From: Ruegeria arenilitoris
GTDB taxonomy: Bacteria > Pseudomonadota > Alphaproteobacteria > Rhodobacterales > Rhodobacteraceae
Direction: 5' to 3'
Assembly: GCF_013031355.1 (NCBI RefSeq)
Contig: NZ_WPZO01000002.1
Coordinates: 372,001-436,000 of the forward strand
DNA: 64,000 nt
Part shown: in pieces, positions 46,013 through 55,789 of the stretch
Layout: every line of letters begins with the position of its first letter
Position numbering within the stretch: the first letter of the stretch is position 1
The notes under the pieces: generated by a model
The model's database searches: none
What the model was told of the DNA's origin: nothing
The model's input: the letters and a program-made list of their open reading frames with translations, nothing else
Translations under genes and position numbers: made by a program

Positions 46013-47359
46013 TCATGTCATGTTTTCGGGGGAAGGCGAGGGGCGTGCTCGCCTGTTGCGATTGCGAAACCTGAGATACCGACCACCCAGCCATTTTATC
46101 AACCTTTTGATCCCGATCCCGGACCGGAATTCAAACTCTTCGTTCTGGAATTGCCGGTTTTCAACACCATAGTGTTTCAATCCCTTCTTGAGTGCCTCCT
46201 GAAGGGAACGCGGCCCGCAGAAAGAAACTTTGGCTCGCGAAAGACCAGGCCCAACTGCATTAGAAATCATTTCTGCGCTGATGCGTTGGCCTTCACCCGA
46301 AGCGACAATATGCAGTGTAAGATTTGGCCTGCAGGCAGCCAGCTTTTCGATCTCACTTAAGTGCGGCGCTACCGTTCTCGACTTGATACAATAAAACAGG
46401 TCGACCGGTTCGCTTTCTGCTTTCAGGTTCTCGGCCCAGACAAGGAATGGCGTGATCCCAATCCCTCCCGCAATCCAAACCTCAGGACCTTTACCGGCAT
46501 AGCGAAACTTTCCAAAGGGACCTGCGACACGTACCCGCTGGCCTATTCTCAAAACCTTATCCAGAGTTGACGTGAAATCCCCAAGCGCCTTCACTGTCAC
46601 GCACACTGTGCCGTCATAATCAATTTTCGAGAAACTGAACGGATGAGGTTCATTTATTCCGGCGCCGGTGAAGCGCAGGACTCCAAATTGCCCAGGTAAT
46701 GGGCGTATCCCTTTACCTTTTGGTGCAAGTGTAATGGCCAATGCTCCGCCGGTGGTTTCAAGCTTTGCGATTTTATAGCGATAAGATGGGCGCAGTCTGT
46801 GCGGCAGCAACATCCACAGATAGGCGACTATTCCGGCCACACAGAACGACCCCGTATACAGCCCTGCAGGATCGGTCATCGCAAAGGGTTTGGTGATCAG
46901 GAAAAAATGCAAAGCGCCAACCGCAAACAGGGCACCCATTGCTTTATGTGACCACTTCCACAGATGATAAGGAATAAAAGTCGCCACTGATATGAGAACC
47001 AGTAGCAGTAGGCCATACAAACTGATTTCGCCGAGGGATTCAGCAAAGTCATTCAATGCGGTTTCACGACCCAGCCCGCGCATTTCAGCGCCTATCGTAT
47101 CGTGCATCAGGACCGCCCCCATTGCCACGATGCCTGTCCATTTATGGAGGATGTAGACACGGTCCAAGCCACCGAACAGATGCTCGATACCCGGCAGGCG
47201 TGTGGACAGCATCTGGCTCCATGCCATTAGAATAAGCGCGGCAAGCCCCAGATACTGGGAAAACAACGCGGCTTGGTCAGTGATACCTGGCAGGGAAAAG
47301 AGCTGATATGCCGGGACAAGCACCGTTGCTGCGATCAGAATGAGGCCGATTGGGTTCAT
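46013..47359 (-). CDS. Ferric-reductase-like membrane flavocytochrome (FRD/FNR type)
   Basis: Product of 448 residues. The N-terminal half has about six hydrophobic helices with paired His in DRVYILHKWTGIVAMGAVLMH and the HLWKWSHKAMG/GALHFFL region, the usual haem ligands. The C-terminal half is an FAD/NAD(P)H reductase: PLPGQFGVLRF, PHPFSFSK for FAD and GGIGITPFLVW for the nucleotide. It moves electrons from cytosolic NAD(P)H across the membrane, for example to ferric iron or oxygen. The start at 47359 (MNPIGLILIA) drops an unlikely 17-residue prefix. A C-terminal basic tail (RFRNRNRRARPSP) is unusual. Confidence 0.88.
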   Translation of the reverse strand: MNPIGLILIAATVLVPAYQLFSLPGITDQAALFSQYLGLAALILMAWSQMLSTRLPGIEHLFGGLDRVYILHKWTGIVAMGAVLMHDTIGAEMRGLGRETALNDFAESLGEISLYGLLLLVLISVATFIPYHLWKWSHKAMGALFAVGALHFFLITKPFAMTDPAGLYTGSFCVAGIVAYLWMLLPHRLRPSYRYKIAKLETTGGALAITLAPKGKGIRPLPGQFGVLRFTGAGINEPHPFSFSKIDYDGTVCVTVKALGDFTSTLDKVLRIGQRVRVAGPFGKFRYAGKGPEVWIAGGIGITPFLVWAENLKAESEPVDLFYCIKSRTVAPHLSEIEKLAACRPNLTLHIVASGEGQRISAEMISNAVGPGLSRAKVSFCGPRSLQEALKKGLKHYGVENRQFQNEEFEFRSGIGIKRLIKWLGGRYLRFRNRNRRARPSPSPENMT

Positions 47360-47553
47360 GACTGGTTCTTTTCTGAGAATGGGTTCATCGTTGCCGGGAA
47401 GCTGCAACACCCGACAAAATTGGCCGATCAGCAGACTTCAAGCGTCATAGGCCAAAGGTTTAGGCACATCACGTTGCGAAAATTGACCTAAACTGGCCGA
47501 GCCCATGTCAGTCGCGTCACTTTGCCTGATATTGAAGCTCTCGAAGAGAGATT

Positions 47554-47619
47554 GTGGACCACCCGTGTGAATGGCTTGGGTGGTCCACAGAGATAGCAGT
47601 TTTGGTGGACCGCTATCTC
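47554..47619. repeat. Two adjacent hairpins sharing a GGTGGACC element
   Basis: Hairpin 1 has an 11-bp stem, GTGGACCACCC (47554-47564) with GGGTGGTCCAC (47578-47588). Hairpin 2 has an 8-bp stem, GAGATAGC (47590-47597) with GCTATCTC (47612-47619), and its loop carries GGTGGACC, which could pair with hairpin 1 instead. No T-run follows in either direction. It lies between the autotransporter stop and the flavocytochrome start and could be an attenuator or 3'-end structure. Confidence 0.55.
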
Positions 47620-47698
47620 AAGGCCACACTCAAAGGGGTCGGGGTGGCCAAATAGAACTGTTTGTTTTGGGTGACTCAAACATGTGCGTATCTCCTAT

Positions 47699-50600
47699 TC
47701 AGAACTTCCATTCGTAGGACGCCCAGAGGGCCTGGGTTGATACGTCAGCCCCAAGGGTTGATCTCGCTTCAAGGTGAAGGATTCCCCCATGATGGAAGGG
47801 TTTCTCGAAGTTTAGCCCCACCTCGCCAAAGGTGTCGGTCCCCCCTCCGCCTGAGGCGAGAGCAAGTGTGTTGCCAAATATGGTTACATCCACGACCGAC
47901 GGCGCATCCGCGTCCCTGCGAACAGCATCCAGAGATGCCGACAGGCGCCCGCCAAGCATGGAAGTTGCGTATGCACCACCGATCCGGGTTTCATTGAAGG
48001 TGACGGTTCGATCCCCCACTGTTGCATTGGCGGTCCCACCCGTTTCGGTGTAGCCGTCCAGGTTTTGCTCTCCGTACAGAAAGCTTGCCCTAGGGGTCAG
48101 GATCGCGCCGTTTTTCAAGGCAAGATCCCGCTCTGCCGCGACCAAGGCTGTTATCATGTCGCTGGAATAGTCAGCCTCCGACGTAACATTGCCGCTGGAG
48201 TGGGTCTCATCATTGTCCAGGTCACCGTATCCCAAGCCAAAGCTCAGATCGGCAAATCCGAAGTTTTGTGCGACGATGCCGCTGATAAACACACCCGAAG
48301 TATCAAAGGACGAAGTGCCAAAGGTTCCGTCATTCTTGAAATAGCTGGCTCCAAACCCGTATCGCAGCCCGGTTCCAAGATCGCGGGTTACACCTGCACT
48401 GACACTCCACAAGTTTGACGAAAGTGCCGAAGAGCTGCCGCCTGCTGTTCCGTCGCTTTTGCTGCCACTAACCAAAAAGTATGGCCGGAACCCTTCGATT
48501 GGGCCGCTTCCGCGCGTGCTGAGTACCACCCGGTCGCGGCTGGCAGTGCCAACATCGGCGCGGTCCAACTGGCGTGCGAGATTGTACGACAGACCCGCAA
48601 TCTCGAACGTTTGGTTTGTGTTGGGTTGCAGCTCGGTGGCGTCGAACGATGCATAAACGGGCGCCGCGCCCCCTTCATTATCAACAAACCAACCTTGAGA
48701 GGCTGAGGACACAGACGTCGTGAACACACCGTTGGCCGTGTCATCGTCCTGGAAACGATAGACAACTCGTCCACCAACATTGCTCAGATTGACGTCGTGA
48801 TCGCTGACCCGGATGGTGCCGTCAATATCTGCGGTGGATTCGACATTCAGCGTGCCACCGCCGTCGCCCAGAAACACCGCATAACTCTTGCCGGATGAAG
48901 CGGCCGAGACGTCACCCGTCACATTGACTGTTCCCTGGGCGCTACCCACAAAAATGCCATAAGCTTCCGTATCCGTGCCCCCGCTGGCAGAGACCGAGAT
49001 CGAGCCGCTATGGCTCAGAACGCCACCTGTGGACAATGCGGCCGTTGTAATGCCGTGCGCGCGGACAAGAGTGTCACCTTGGGCCGAAACCGATATCGCT
49101 CCGGCGTTCGATACAGTCTTGCCGATCTGGTCAAAGGACATCCCCACGGCAGCAACGGTTGAAACATTTTGGCCTGCTGCGGAAACCTGCAGGGTGCCAG
49201 AGTTTAAGACGTCCCCACTATCACGAACGTTTGCACCGGTAATCCCGGCCGCAAAGGCTGTAGAACCCTGATCCGCCACCACGCTGACAGAGATGTTGCC
49301 GCTGTTGGACAGCTTGCCGCCGACGTGAGAGAACCGCAGACCCAAGGCGGAGGCGTTCAAACCTGAGGCCGAGGCCGCTATCGCGCCCGAATTCTCGAAC
49401 ACACCGGAACCGCCCATCGGATCTTCGTTGATGTTATCCACGTAAATCCCGGTGGCTACAGCGCGTTGGAAGGGAAAAGGCGCGCCCGAGCTGGCTGTTG
49501 CCGCACTTGCGACAATACTTCCGGAATTTGAAAAACGGCCGTCGATGGCGCCGAGATTAATCCCGCTCGCTCTCGCGGTGCCGGTTCCTGAGGCTATTGC
49601 CGAAATATCCCCGGAATTATCGACTGAACCTTGAATATCATCCAAACTCAGCCCTTCTGCACCTGCAAATGCCGCCTGAGCGGATACAGAGACTACGCCC
49701 GAGTTGCTGAACGTGCCGCTAACATCGATAACATTGATCCCATCCACGTAGGCAGAGCTTGTGCCGACGGCCTGGGCTGTAATTGCACCACTGTTATTGA
49801 AGGACCCATCGACGTTTCCCCTTACTTCAATTCCCTCGACATACGCAAAGGATCCTCCTCCTGCCGCGGCCGTTACTGTCCCGCTGTTGGTTATTGATCC
49901 ATCAACGGCACCTGTCAGAATGCCGGTTGCGGTGGCGGAACTGGTGTCGACCGCCTGGGCTATGATCTGACCACTGTTTTCCAGCGTGCCCGCTACACGG
50001 CCCAAAATCCTGATCCCTTCGGCGCCCGCTCCTGATCCTTGCCCCTCAGCGATGGCAGTGATCGTGCCGGTATTGGTCATAGTCCCAGTTGCCGCAATGG
50101 AACCTGCACGGAGTCCTTCGGCTGAGCCGGTGGACCCATGACTGGCGACCGTGATGTTTCCGCTATTGGAAAACGTCCCTTGTACCGTCGAAGACCGAAT
50201 GCCAATGGCTTCGATGCTAGAACCGTTATCCACCTGGATGGTGATTGAGCCCGAATTGCTCAGAGCACCGTATATTTCGCCAACGTCAATTCCGTATGCG
50301 GACGCATGGTCGGCGGCGCTTAGTTGAATGGCGATGCTTCCAGAGTTTTGCAGAGTCCCGTTCAATCTTCCGGTATGGATGCCTGTCGCACTACCCGATC
50401 CGGTGGCGTTTGCTGTCAGTGTGATCGCGCCGGTATTGACCAAAGCGTTGTCGACGTTCCCCGCGTCGATGCCGTATACGCTGGCACGTCTTCCCCGTCC
50501 CGTCGCAGTGATATCGCCGTTGTTGGTCAATCCCCCCAAAATGGTACCTGTGGAGATTCCTGTCGCGCCGCCATTGTTGGAAACTCCGACAGGCCCGCCA

Positions 50601-52030
50601 GCGCTTAGTCCGACGCCGCTCGCCACGATGGCTCCGGTATTGGTGAGTTGGCCGCTGACATCGTTAACCTGGATGCCACGTGCGAAACCCGCGCCATTGC
50701 TCGCCCGGGCATCGGCGAAAATCGCCCCGCTGTTGAGCAGAGTACCCGAGACGTTGCTGGCCGCTATCCCTCTGGCCTGCGCTTGGCTGATACCGCCTGC
50801 GATAACATTGACGGGCGCAGAGTTCGATACATTGCCAGCAACATTGCCGAAGTCGAATCCGTCGGCATTTGCGGTTGTAGATGTAGCAAGTGCCTGAATA
50901 TTCACTGTGCCCGAATTGTCGAAATTCGCGCCGTCGCCCACGCCCCCGATATCGAACCCATCTGCAACAGCGTTTCCGCCGAAACCCCGCCCGGAAACCA
51001 TCCCCGAGTTGGTCAGTGTTCCGCTCAGGCCGGAGACTTTGACGACGTCATAGTCTGCTCTTCCGGTGTTACCCGCTGTCATCTCGACAGTAAGTGCGCC
51101 GCTGTTTTGCAGACGCCCGGAGAGGCTGTTTATCTCAATTGCGCCCCCGGTTGCCTGGTTTCCACCAGCTGCCAACACATTGATGGCCCCGGTACTGTTA
51201 AATTCCCCTGACAGACGATCAATTTCAACACCGGCCGCGCGGCCAATATTTGTTCCGGATGCAGATGCACTAATGGGGCCGGAGTTATCGACCGTTCCGT
51301 TGATTGTCACAAAGGACATGCCAAATCCGAAAGCCGACCCGCCAGAGCTTGAGACATCAATACCAATGCTGCCGCTGTTACTCGCAGCTCCGTTCACAAC
51401 GTCGGCCGTTAGTCCAATTGCAATAGCTCTGCTGCTGTTGTTGCCCCGAAGATCGATTGTCCCACTGTTGAACAGTGTGCCATCGAGTTGATTGACTAGA
51501 ATACCCACAGAGGTGCCGGAGGTCAGCGCTGAATTTGCGATACTGATAACGCCAGTGTTTTGTACCGAACCTGTCGTGTTCCCAGAGACATCTACTCCAA
51601 AGATCACTGCTGAGTCGCCGGATGAGGCACCCATCGTGATGGAGCCCGAGTTCAGAACAGCGCCTGACAAGTCACCATTGATGTCGACCGCTGCACGAGT
51701 CCTGACGTTCGCCTCTGGGGCTGTCAGTTGCCCGGCGTTCGTCACTGTGCTGGAATAATCCGCCACGTTGACCTGAACCAAGGCAGGCCCCGGCAAACGG
51801 TTGATGCTGATCGACCCGGTGTTCGAGATGGTGTGGTCTTCATCCACACTACTGATCAGCGGCGTGGTTCGTGCCCCATTGACAACCTCTGCCAGCGAGG
51901 ACCCTGCCGAGACGGCCAAAACCGAGGCGGAGCACAAGAACAGCGAGGGCGCAATGCTCGCCACTTTTCCCTTCCACTTGGTTAGACGTCCCCCGCGCGC
52001 GAACGCGTGTACCCTCTGCTCGACCTGCAT
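47699..52030 (-). CDS. Giant autotransporter with NSGTI/A-x-GI repeat passenger
   Basis: Product of 1443 residues. The N-terminal extension MQVEQRVHAFARGGRLTKWK leads into a hydrophobic signal segment ending near SSLAEV. The passenger (~60-1130) holds more than 25 units of ~34 residues, each with a strand NSGxI or NTGxI followed by AxGI(x)3-6 and GxxxNSG, a likely beta-helix. The C-terminal ~270 residues are the barrel, ending ASYEWKF. The paralogue at 63571 is near-identical through the signal region. A membrane LuxR-type regulator and a LytTR regulator lie upstream on the same strand. Expected role: surface adhesin or biofilm protein. Confidence 0.9.
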   Translation of the reverse strand: MQVEQRVHAFARGGRLTKWKGKVASIAPSLFLCSASVLAVSAGSSLAEVVNGARTTPLISSVDEDHTISNTGSISINRLPGPALVQVNVADYSSTVTNAGQLTAPEANVRTRAAVDINGDLSGAVLNSGSITMGASSGDSAVIFGVDVSGNTTGSVQNTGVISIANSALTSGTSVGILVNQLDGTLFNSGTIDLRGNNSSRAIAIGLTADVVNGAASNSGSIGIDVSSSGGSAFGFGMSFVTINGTVDNSGPISASASGTNIGRAAGVEIDRLSGEFNSTGAINVLAAGGNQATGGAIEINSLSGRLQNSGALTVEMTAGNTGRADYDVVKVSGLSGTLTNSGMVSGRGFGGNAVADGFDIGGVGDGANFDNSGTVNIQALATSTTANADGFDFGNVAGNVSNSAPVNVIAGGISQAQARGIAASNVSGTLLNSGAIFADARASNGAGFARGIQVNDVSGQLTNTGAIVASGVGLSAGGPVGVSNNGGATGISTGTILGGLTNNGDITATGRGRRASVYGIDAGNVDNALVNTGAITLTANATGSGSATGIHTGRLNGTLQNSGSIAIQLSAADHASAYGIDVGEIYGALSNSGSITIQVDNGSSIEAIGIRSSTVQGTFSNSGNITVASHGSTGSAEGLRAGSIAATGTMTNTGTITAIAEGQGSGAGAEGIRILGRVAGTLENSGQIIAQAVDTSSATATGILTGAVDGSITNSGTVTAAAGGGSFAYVEGIEVRGNVDGSFNNSGAITAQAVGTSSAYVDGINVIDVSGTFSNSGVVSVSAQAAFAGAEGLSLDDIQGSVDNSGDISAIASGTGTARASGINLGAIDGRFSNSGSIVASAATASSGAPFPFQRAVATGIYVDNINEDPMGGSGVFENSGAIAASASGLNASALGLRFSHVGGKLSNSGNISVSVVADQGSTAFAAGITGANVRDSGDVLNSGTLQVSAAGQNVSTVAAVGMSFDQIGKTVSNAGAISVSAQGDTLVRAHGITTAALSTGGVLSHSGSISVSASGGTDTEAYGIFVGSAQGTVNVTGDVSAASSGKSYAVFLGDGGGTLNVESTADIDGTIRVSDHDVNLSNVGGRVVYRFQDDDTANGVFTTSVSSASQGWFVDNEGGAAPVYASFDATELQPNTNQTFEIAGLSYNLARQLDRADVGTASRDRVVLSTRGSGPIEGFRPYFLVSGSKSDGTAGGSSSALSSNLWSVSAGVTRDLGTGLRYGFGASYFKNDGTFGTSSFDTSGVFISGIVAQNFGFADLSFGLGYGDLDNDETHSSGNVTSEADYSSDMITALVAAERDLALKNGAILTPRASFLYGEQNLDGYTETGGTANATVGDRTVTFNETRIGGAYATSMLGGRLSASLDAVRRDADAPSVVDVTIFGNTLALASGGGGTDTFGEVGLNFEKPFHHGGILHLEARSTLGADVSTQALWASYEWKF

Positions 52031-52186
52031 GTTTCCTGCCCCATCTGGCTAAAGATTTTGTTGTGCGCGAGCAGAGCTGGTTACCCTGCGTCACCCCTTC
52101 AATGCGCATTTGCTTGCACACTCAGCATTGGGCTTGAAGGGTCAAAAAGGGCGATAATGAGGCTGTTTAGGCAATATTGAACCTTG

Positions 52187-52213
52187 GTTTATGCGGCTTA
52201 CACCTTAGTTTAT
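52187..52213 (-). promoter_or_regulatory. ATAAAC direct repeats, 21 bp apart, upstream of the giant autotransporter
   Basis: On the minus strand ATAAACTAAGGTGTAA and ATAAACCAAGGTTCAA are spaced exactly 21 bp (two helical turns), ~160-185 bp before the autotransporter start. The same pair with the same spacing occurs at 63385-63411 before the paralogue. Further blocks are shared: TATCGC(C/T)CTTTT, GGGTGACGCA and the leader AGCCAGATGGGGCAG. The rest of 52031-52626 holds no gene. Confidence 0.6.
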
Positions 52214-52626
52214 CGCCAACGAAATTTCACAGATTTGAAACCATGAAATGCCGATGTACCAAGGCGTGTGCCTTGGAGTTTGCATCGACGAAACAGAGCC
52301 CCTTAGTCACCCGATTTAAGGTGCTGGCGGGAGAATGAATGGCCTGAAATCTCATTCGAAAACCCGGTGTAACCGGTTCAATGGTGTTTTGTCGTATGTT
52401 CAGGAAACAAGGGTAACCAACCGGGCTCTCATTAACCTACCGGACGAGGTCAAACACAGTGCCTCGGCCTTAACTTATTCAGATGGTCGTGAGGTTACCC
52501 GCATTGAGGAACAGGGTAAAAGTAGCAGAAAGGCACTGTGAAAAATCCTTTCACCGGGGCGCCTTGGAAACAGGGCCGGGGGCTAAGCGCCAGGCTGAAA
52601 CGAAGCCGCTCATACTTTCTTGGGGG

Positions 52627-53118
52627 TCAGTTTTGCTTTGATCCGTCGCCGGTAAGATCTTCCAAGAGAGCGCTGAAAAGCTGCGATTTGTTGGAGAATC
52701 CTGACTTCCTGTAGATAGAGTTTGTTTGTGCCTTCACAGTGCCTTCTTTCGCATCTCTGGCTTCGGCAATCTCTGCGGTGGAGCATCCTTTCAGAAGAAG
52801 TCGCGCTACATCCCTCTCGGCTCTGGTGAATGACCATTTGTCAAAGTAGCCCACCAATAGCTCCTCAAACGCTTCTGAGGCACGGCTCGCATTTCCCTCA
52901 AGTTTTATCACGTGGTGACCCATACGGAGCAACTCGACTCCAAGGGCTATGATCGAACCCAACAAACACAGCATGACGATAATTGCCCAGATGTGGTAAT
53001 CGTCCCAGTTGTGCACCCATGCCAATCCCATCGCTTCGCTAAACTCTTCCAGAAGCATCAGGAGCGCCGCGGCAAGTGATGCAAAGAATGATAGCGTCAG
53101 ACGTTCTTTGGAGGGCAT
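52627..53118 (-). CDS. Membrane-anchored LuxR-type HTH regulator
   Basis: Product of 163 residues with an unusual plan. Two transmembrane helices at ~7-27 (LTLSFFASLAAALLMLLEEF) and ~42-64 (IIVMLCLLGSIIALGVELL) are separated by a short loop, then comes a linker helix and a LuxR-type HTH (~100-160): TRAERDVARLLLKGCSTAEI, GTVKAQTNSIYRKSG. There is no receiver or autoinducer domain. The start MPSKERLTLS (53118) matches the paralogue at 62818 exactly in position, so an upstream in-frame extension of 38 codons is rejected. It lies 597 bp upstream of the autotransporter it probably controls. Confidence 0.88.
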   Translation of the reverse strand: MPSKERLTLSFFASLAAALLMLLEEFSEAMGLAWVHNWDDYHIWAIIVMLCLLGSIIALGVELLRMGHHVIKLEGNASRASEAFEELLVGYFDKWSFTRAERDVARLLLKGCSTAEIAEARDAKEGTVKAQTNSIYRKSGFSNKSQLFSALLEDLTGDGSKQN

Positions 53119-53283
53119 TTTGGTAAGTTCTTTCGAGTTGCCGGTGACTGTTACGCCGGTCGTTACTTCTGTTTGCGGTGTCGGGGCTGACCAGCTTTGC
53201 CATGTCGAAGGATGCGATTTCGAAAAATCCAAACTGACGGGTCTAAGCGGTGGGGCGATTTTTTGTTTCTGCCTGCCCGCAAT

Positions 53284-54138
53284 TCAGCATTGTGCTTTTT
53301 CGTTTCTTGTTGCGGGTCCCGTCTGATCGATGCTGAAAGACTGCGCCTTGCGCTGTTCAATGGTCTCTTTAACCTTGGACACCATCTTTCGGCTTATCGA
53401 ATACGCATTGCCGCTTGGGGTCACGACGTAGGGATTTCCATTTTTGTAGACCAATTCGTCTATTTGCTTTTTCGACAACCACCTCGATCGGTGGATTAGC
53501 AAACCGGCATCAGGGTCCAAGCTCTGAGTAGCGCTTTTCAGTGTCATTCGTATCAGCTGCGTGCCGTTTTCAGTTGTGACCGACACATACTGGTTCTGCG
53601 CTTCGATCATCAGCAACGGGCCGCGATTTGCCTCGTCGAGCTTCATCTGGATCGGACATTCCATTTGTCTTGGAGGACGCCGAAACAGGTATTTCAGCGG
53701 GTCGTATCCGAAACCCTTCACCGCCTGAGCCCTGAAGTGCAAAAATATGGCGTAGGTAACCACAGTCGAGACAAATGCAGAGGTAAGGTAATAAAGGACT
53801 GCGTGTCCAAGAGACGATCCGCCCGCCAGCAGGTGGGTCACAATGAAGGTCTTAAGGAATAGAATTATCAGATAGCTTCCCAACGTGGTCCAAAACACAC
53901 AAATGGAGTTGCGAATGGACCAGTAGAACAGGGTGGGCCCCGCGAAAAAATAAAACGCGTAGAATGCAATCACCCAAGCCAACACGTACAAAGCGTGTTG
54001 AACCTGGCTGATGTTCGGAACTGCATGTCCCCGCTCTACAATCACAAGAGCCAGAAAGACCACGGCGTAGGCTGAAATGAAGACTTTGTCTTTCATCAAG
54101 CCACGCAGCCAGACAGCAAGTTCAGCCTTTGTCAGCAA
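53284..54138 (-). CDS. Membrane-bound LytTR-type DNA-binding regulator
   Basis: Product of 284 residues. Four hydrophobic segments occupy ~17-165 (VFISAYAVVFLALVIV, LYVLAWVIAFYAFYFFAG, LGSYLIILFLKTFIV, LTSAFVSTVVTYAIFL), followed by a C-terminal LytTR domain (MIEAQNQYVSVTTENGTQLI, then IHRSRWLSKKQID). The start is TTG 54138, preceded by GGGGAG at 9 bp; the upstream frame (Cys/Trp-rich) does not look coding. It lies 165 bp upstream of the membrane LuxR-type gene on the same strand. Two membrane-tethered regulators next to one autotransporter suggest joint control by an envelope signal; this is inference. Confidence 0.8.
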   Translation of the reverse strand: MLTKAELAVWLRGLMKDKVFISAYAVVFLALVIVERGHAVPNISQVQHALYVLAWVIAFYAFYFFAGPTLFYWSIRNSICVFWTTLGSYLIILFLKTFIVTHLLAGGSSLGHAVLYYLTSAFVSTVVTYAIFLHFRAQAVKGFGYDPLKYLFRRPPRQMECPIQMKLDEANRGPLLMIEAQNQYVSVTTENGTQLIRMTLKSATQSLDPDAGLLIHRSRWLSKKQIDELVYKNGNPYVVTPSGNAYSISRKMVSKVKETIEQRKAQSFSIDQTGPATRNEKAQC

Positions 54139-54764
54139 CGAAATATGCTCCCCAGGAAACCAACACTTCGGACATTTCTGCTTGCTACCACTACCGGAAA
54201 GCTGACCGTCGGTGCGGCGCCAGTTCCAGATCCGACGCAAACAGGCTTTCGCCGGAGGTAATAGTACCGCAATCTGGTGCGGCCAGATAGCGATCGAATG
54301 GGTTCTGGGCATAGAGTCGCTGTTCAAACGCAGGCCTGACCCGATTAGCATGGCGCTTGAGCGCGAAAGTCATGAAGACCACCTCTATTCCCATAACGTC
54401 TTTCCGCTACAGGGTTACGATCCAACAAACGTCGAATTTGCCCGACACGCCGATTTTCCTCAGCAAGAAATCCCAAACCTGGAATTCCGTCCGGTGGAAC
54501 CATTTCCTCGAGGTCCACCCGATGCGGAACCTATAGCTGAATGCGCCTCATCAAAAACCGGCCAAAGTACGAGAAATCGCGCTTTGGTGCGAATAACTGG
54601 CGTTTTGGTGCGAGTAACGCGCGCGGACAGCTATGGCATAGGCTTGATGCAAACCCTGCTGATCTGGGCCCGAGTTCGCTGATATGGCATCACTGACCGA
54701 ACGATTGATGCGATTTCGCGGGCTCAACCCATCGCGCTGGGCGCCTGCGCGCTGCAAAGGGAAT
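54139..54764. other. Intergenic region with a 21-bp tandem repeat
   Basis: Two copies of a 21-bp unit lie at 54577-54597 and 54598-54618, sharing the core TTTGGTGCGAATAAC / TTTGGTGCGAGTAAC; a weaker third copy precedes them. Competing frames on both strands exist but none has a good start or domain. A minus-strand stretch (NPFDRYLAAPDCGTITSGES near 54300-54240) is protein-like and may be a remnant. Confidence 0.35.
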
Positions 54765-55679
54765 CTACGCCACCGGTTTTTCCCACGGTGGATGTGTGGC
54801 AATTTCGGCGATCAGGAAATCCATAAACACGCGAACCTTGGGCGACAGAACGTTTGATTTTGGATAGATAAGCCACAGAACGTTCTCTTCTGCGGCTTCA
54901 TAGTCGGGCAAGACATGCCTTAGCTTGCCTGATGCAAGCTCTTCGTGGACGCTCCAAAGCGAATTCATCGAGATACCGGCACCAGCGACGGTTGCGATCT
55001 TTTGGCTGAGGCCATCATCCATGATCAGCGGACACTTGGTTGCCCCCGGATCGAACGTCGCGGTAGCGCCACCCGCGGATTTCAGTGTGCGCGCGCGGAT
55101 ATGGCGGAATGCGATGAGTTTGTGGTTTGTCAGATCGTCCGGGGTTTCCGGTACGCCATGCTCGTCCAGATAGTGAGGTGCGGCGCATAAGATGCGTCTG
55201 TCATCCGCCAGCTTTCTCCCCTTGAGGCTGGTGTCGACCAGCGGCGCGTTCCGCAGTGCAAGATCATAGCTGCCCTCGATCAGGTCGAACTGGGTGTCCG
55301 ATAGACGCAGGTCCAGCGTAACTCCCGGCTGTTGATCCTGAAACTTCGCAAGGATTGGCGCGATGTATAGCTGGGCAAACGTGCTGGGTGCGGTAAAGCG
55401 AAGGGTACCGGTGGCTTGTGCCGCACCTTGTCCCAAAGCGGCTAAAGCGGTCTCTTCCTGTGCCAGAATCTCACGCGCGTAGGGCAGGAACTCGGCCCCT
55501 TCCACCGACAGGGAAACTTTGCGCGTCGAGCGATGAAGAAGTTCAACCCCCAGTTGGAGTTCCAGTTTGGCAAGCCGTGCACTGGATACAGACGGAACCA
55601 ACCCCAGTTCCCGTCCCGCGGCCGAGATGTTTAGCTTGTCCGCGGCAAGAACGAAAAGGCGAAGGGCTTGGGTATCCAT
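54765..55679 (-). CDS. LysR-type transcriptional regulator
   Basis: Product of 304 residues. HTH: LRLFVLAADKLNISAAGREL and VPSVSSARLAKLELQLGVELL; the effector domain starts TGTLRFTAPSTFAQLYIAPI. It belongs to the branch with short-chain aromatic/redox-responsive LysRs (similar layout to the gene at 60014). Divergent from the nitroreductase operon that starts at 55790. The 110-bp spacer has an imperfect dyad, ACCGAAAACTG with CAGTTTTATCGGT (55702-55735), as a likely binding site. It probably controls the five-gene redox cluster. Confidence 0.92.
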   Translation of the reverse strand: MDTQALRLFVLAADKLNISAAGRELGLVPSVSSARLAKLELQLGVELLHRSTRKVSLSVEGAEFLPYAREILAQEETALAALGQGAAQATGTLRFTAPSTFAQLYIAPILAKFQDQQPGVTLDLRLSDTQFDLIEGSYDLALRNAPLVDTSLKGRKLADDRRILCAAPHYLDEHGVPETPDDLTNHKLIAFRHIRARTLKSAGGATATFDPGATKCPLIMDDGLSQKIATVAGAGISMNSLWSVHEELASGKLRHVLPDYEAAEENVLWLIYPKSNVLSPKVRVFMDFLIAEIATHPPWEKPVA

Positions 55680-55789
55680 AGCTCAATTATAAGCAAAAAC
55701 CGAAAACTGAAACCCGTTTTCCCCAGTTTTATCGGTTTCTGCAAGTGTTATTTCGGGGTCAACGAAAGACACATCAGATGGAGTCACAA

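Noticed and set aside
52335-52541. Plus-strand frame of 68 codons upstream of the giant autotransporter
   Set aside because: No ribosome site or domain, and it lies in the regulatory region between the LuxR-type gene and the autotransporter.
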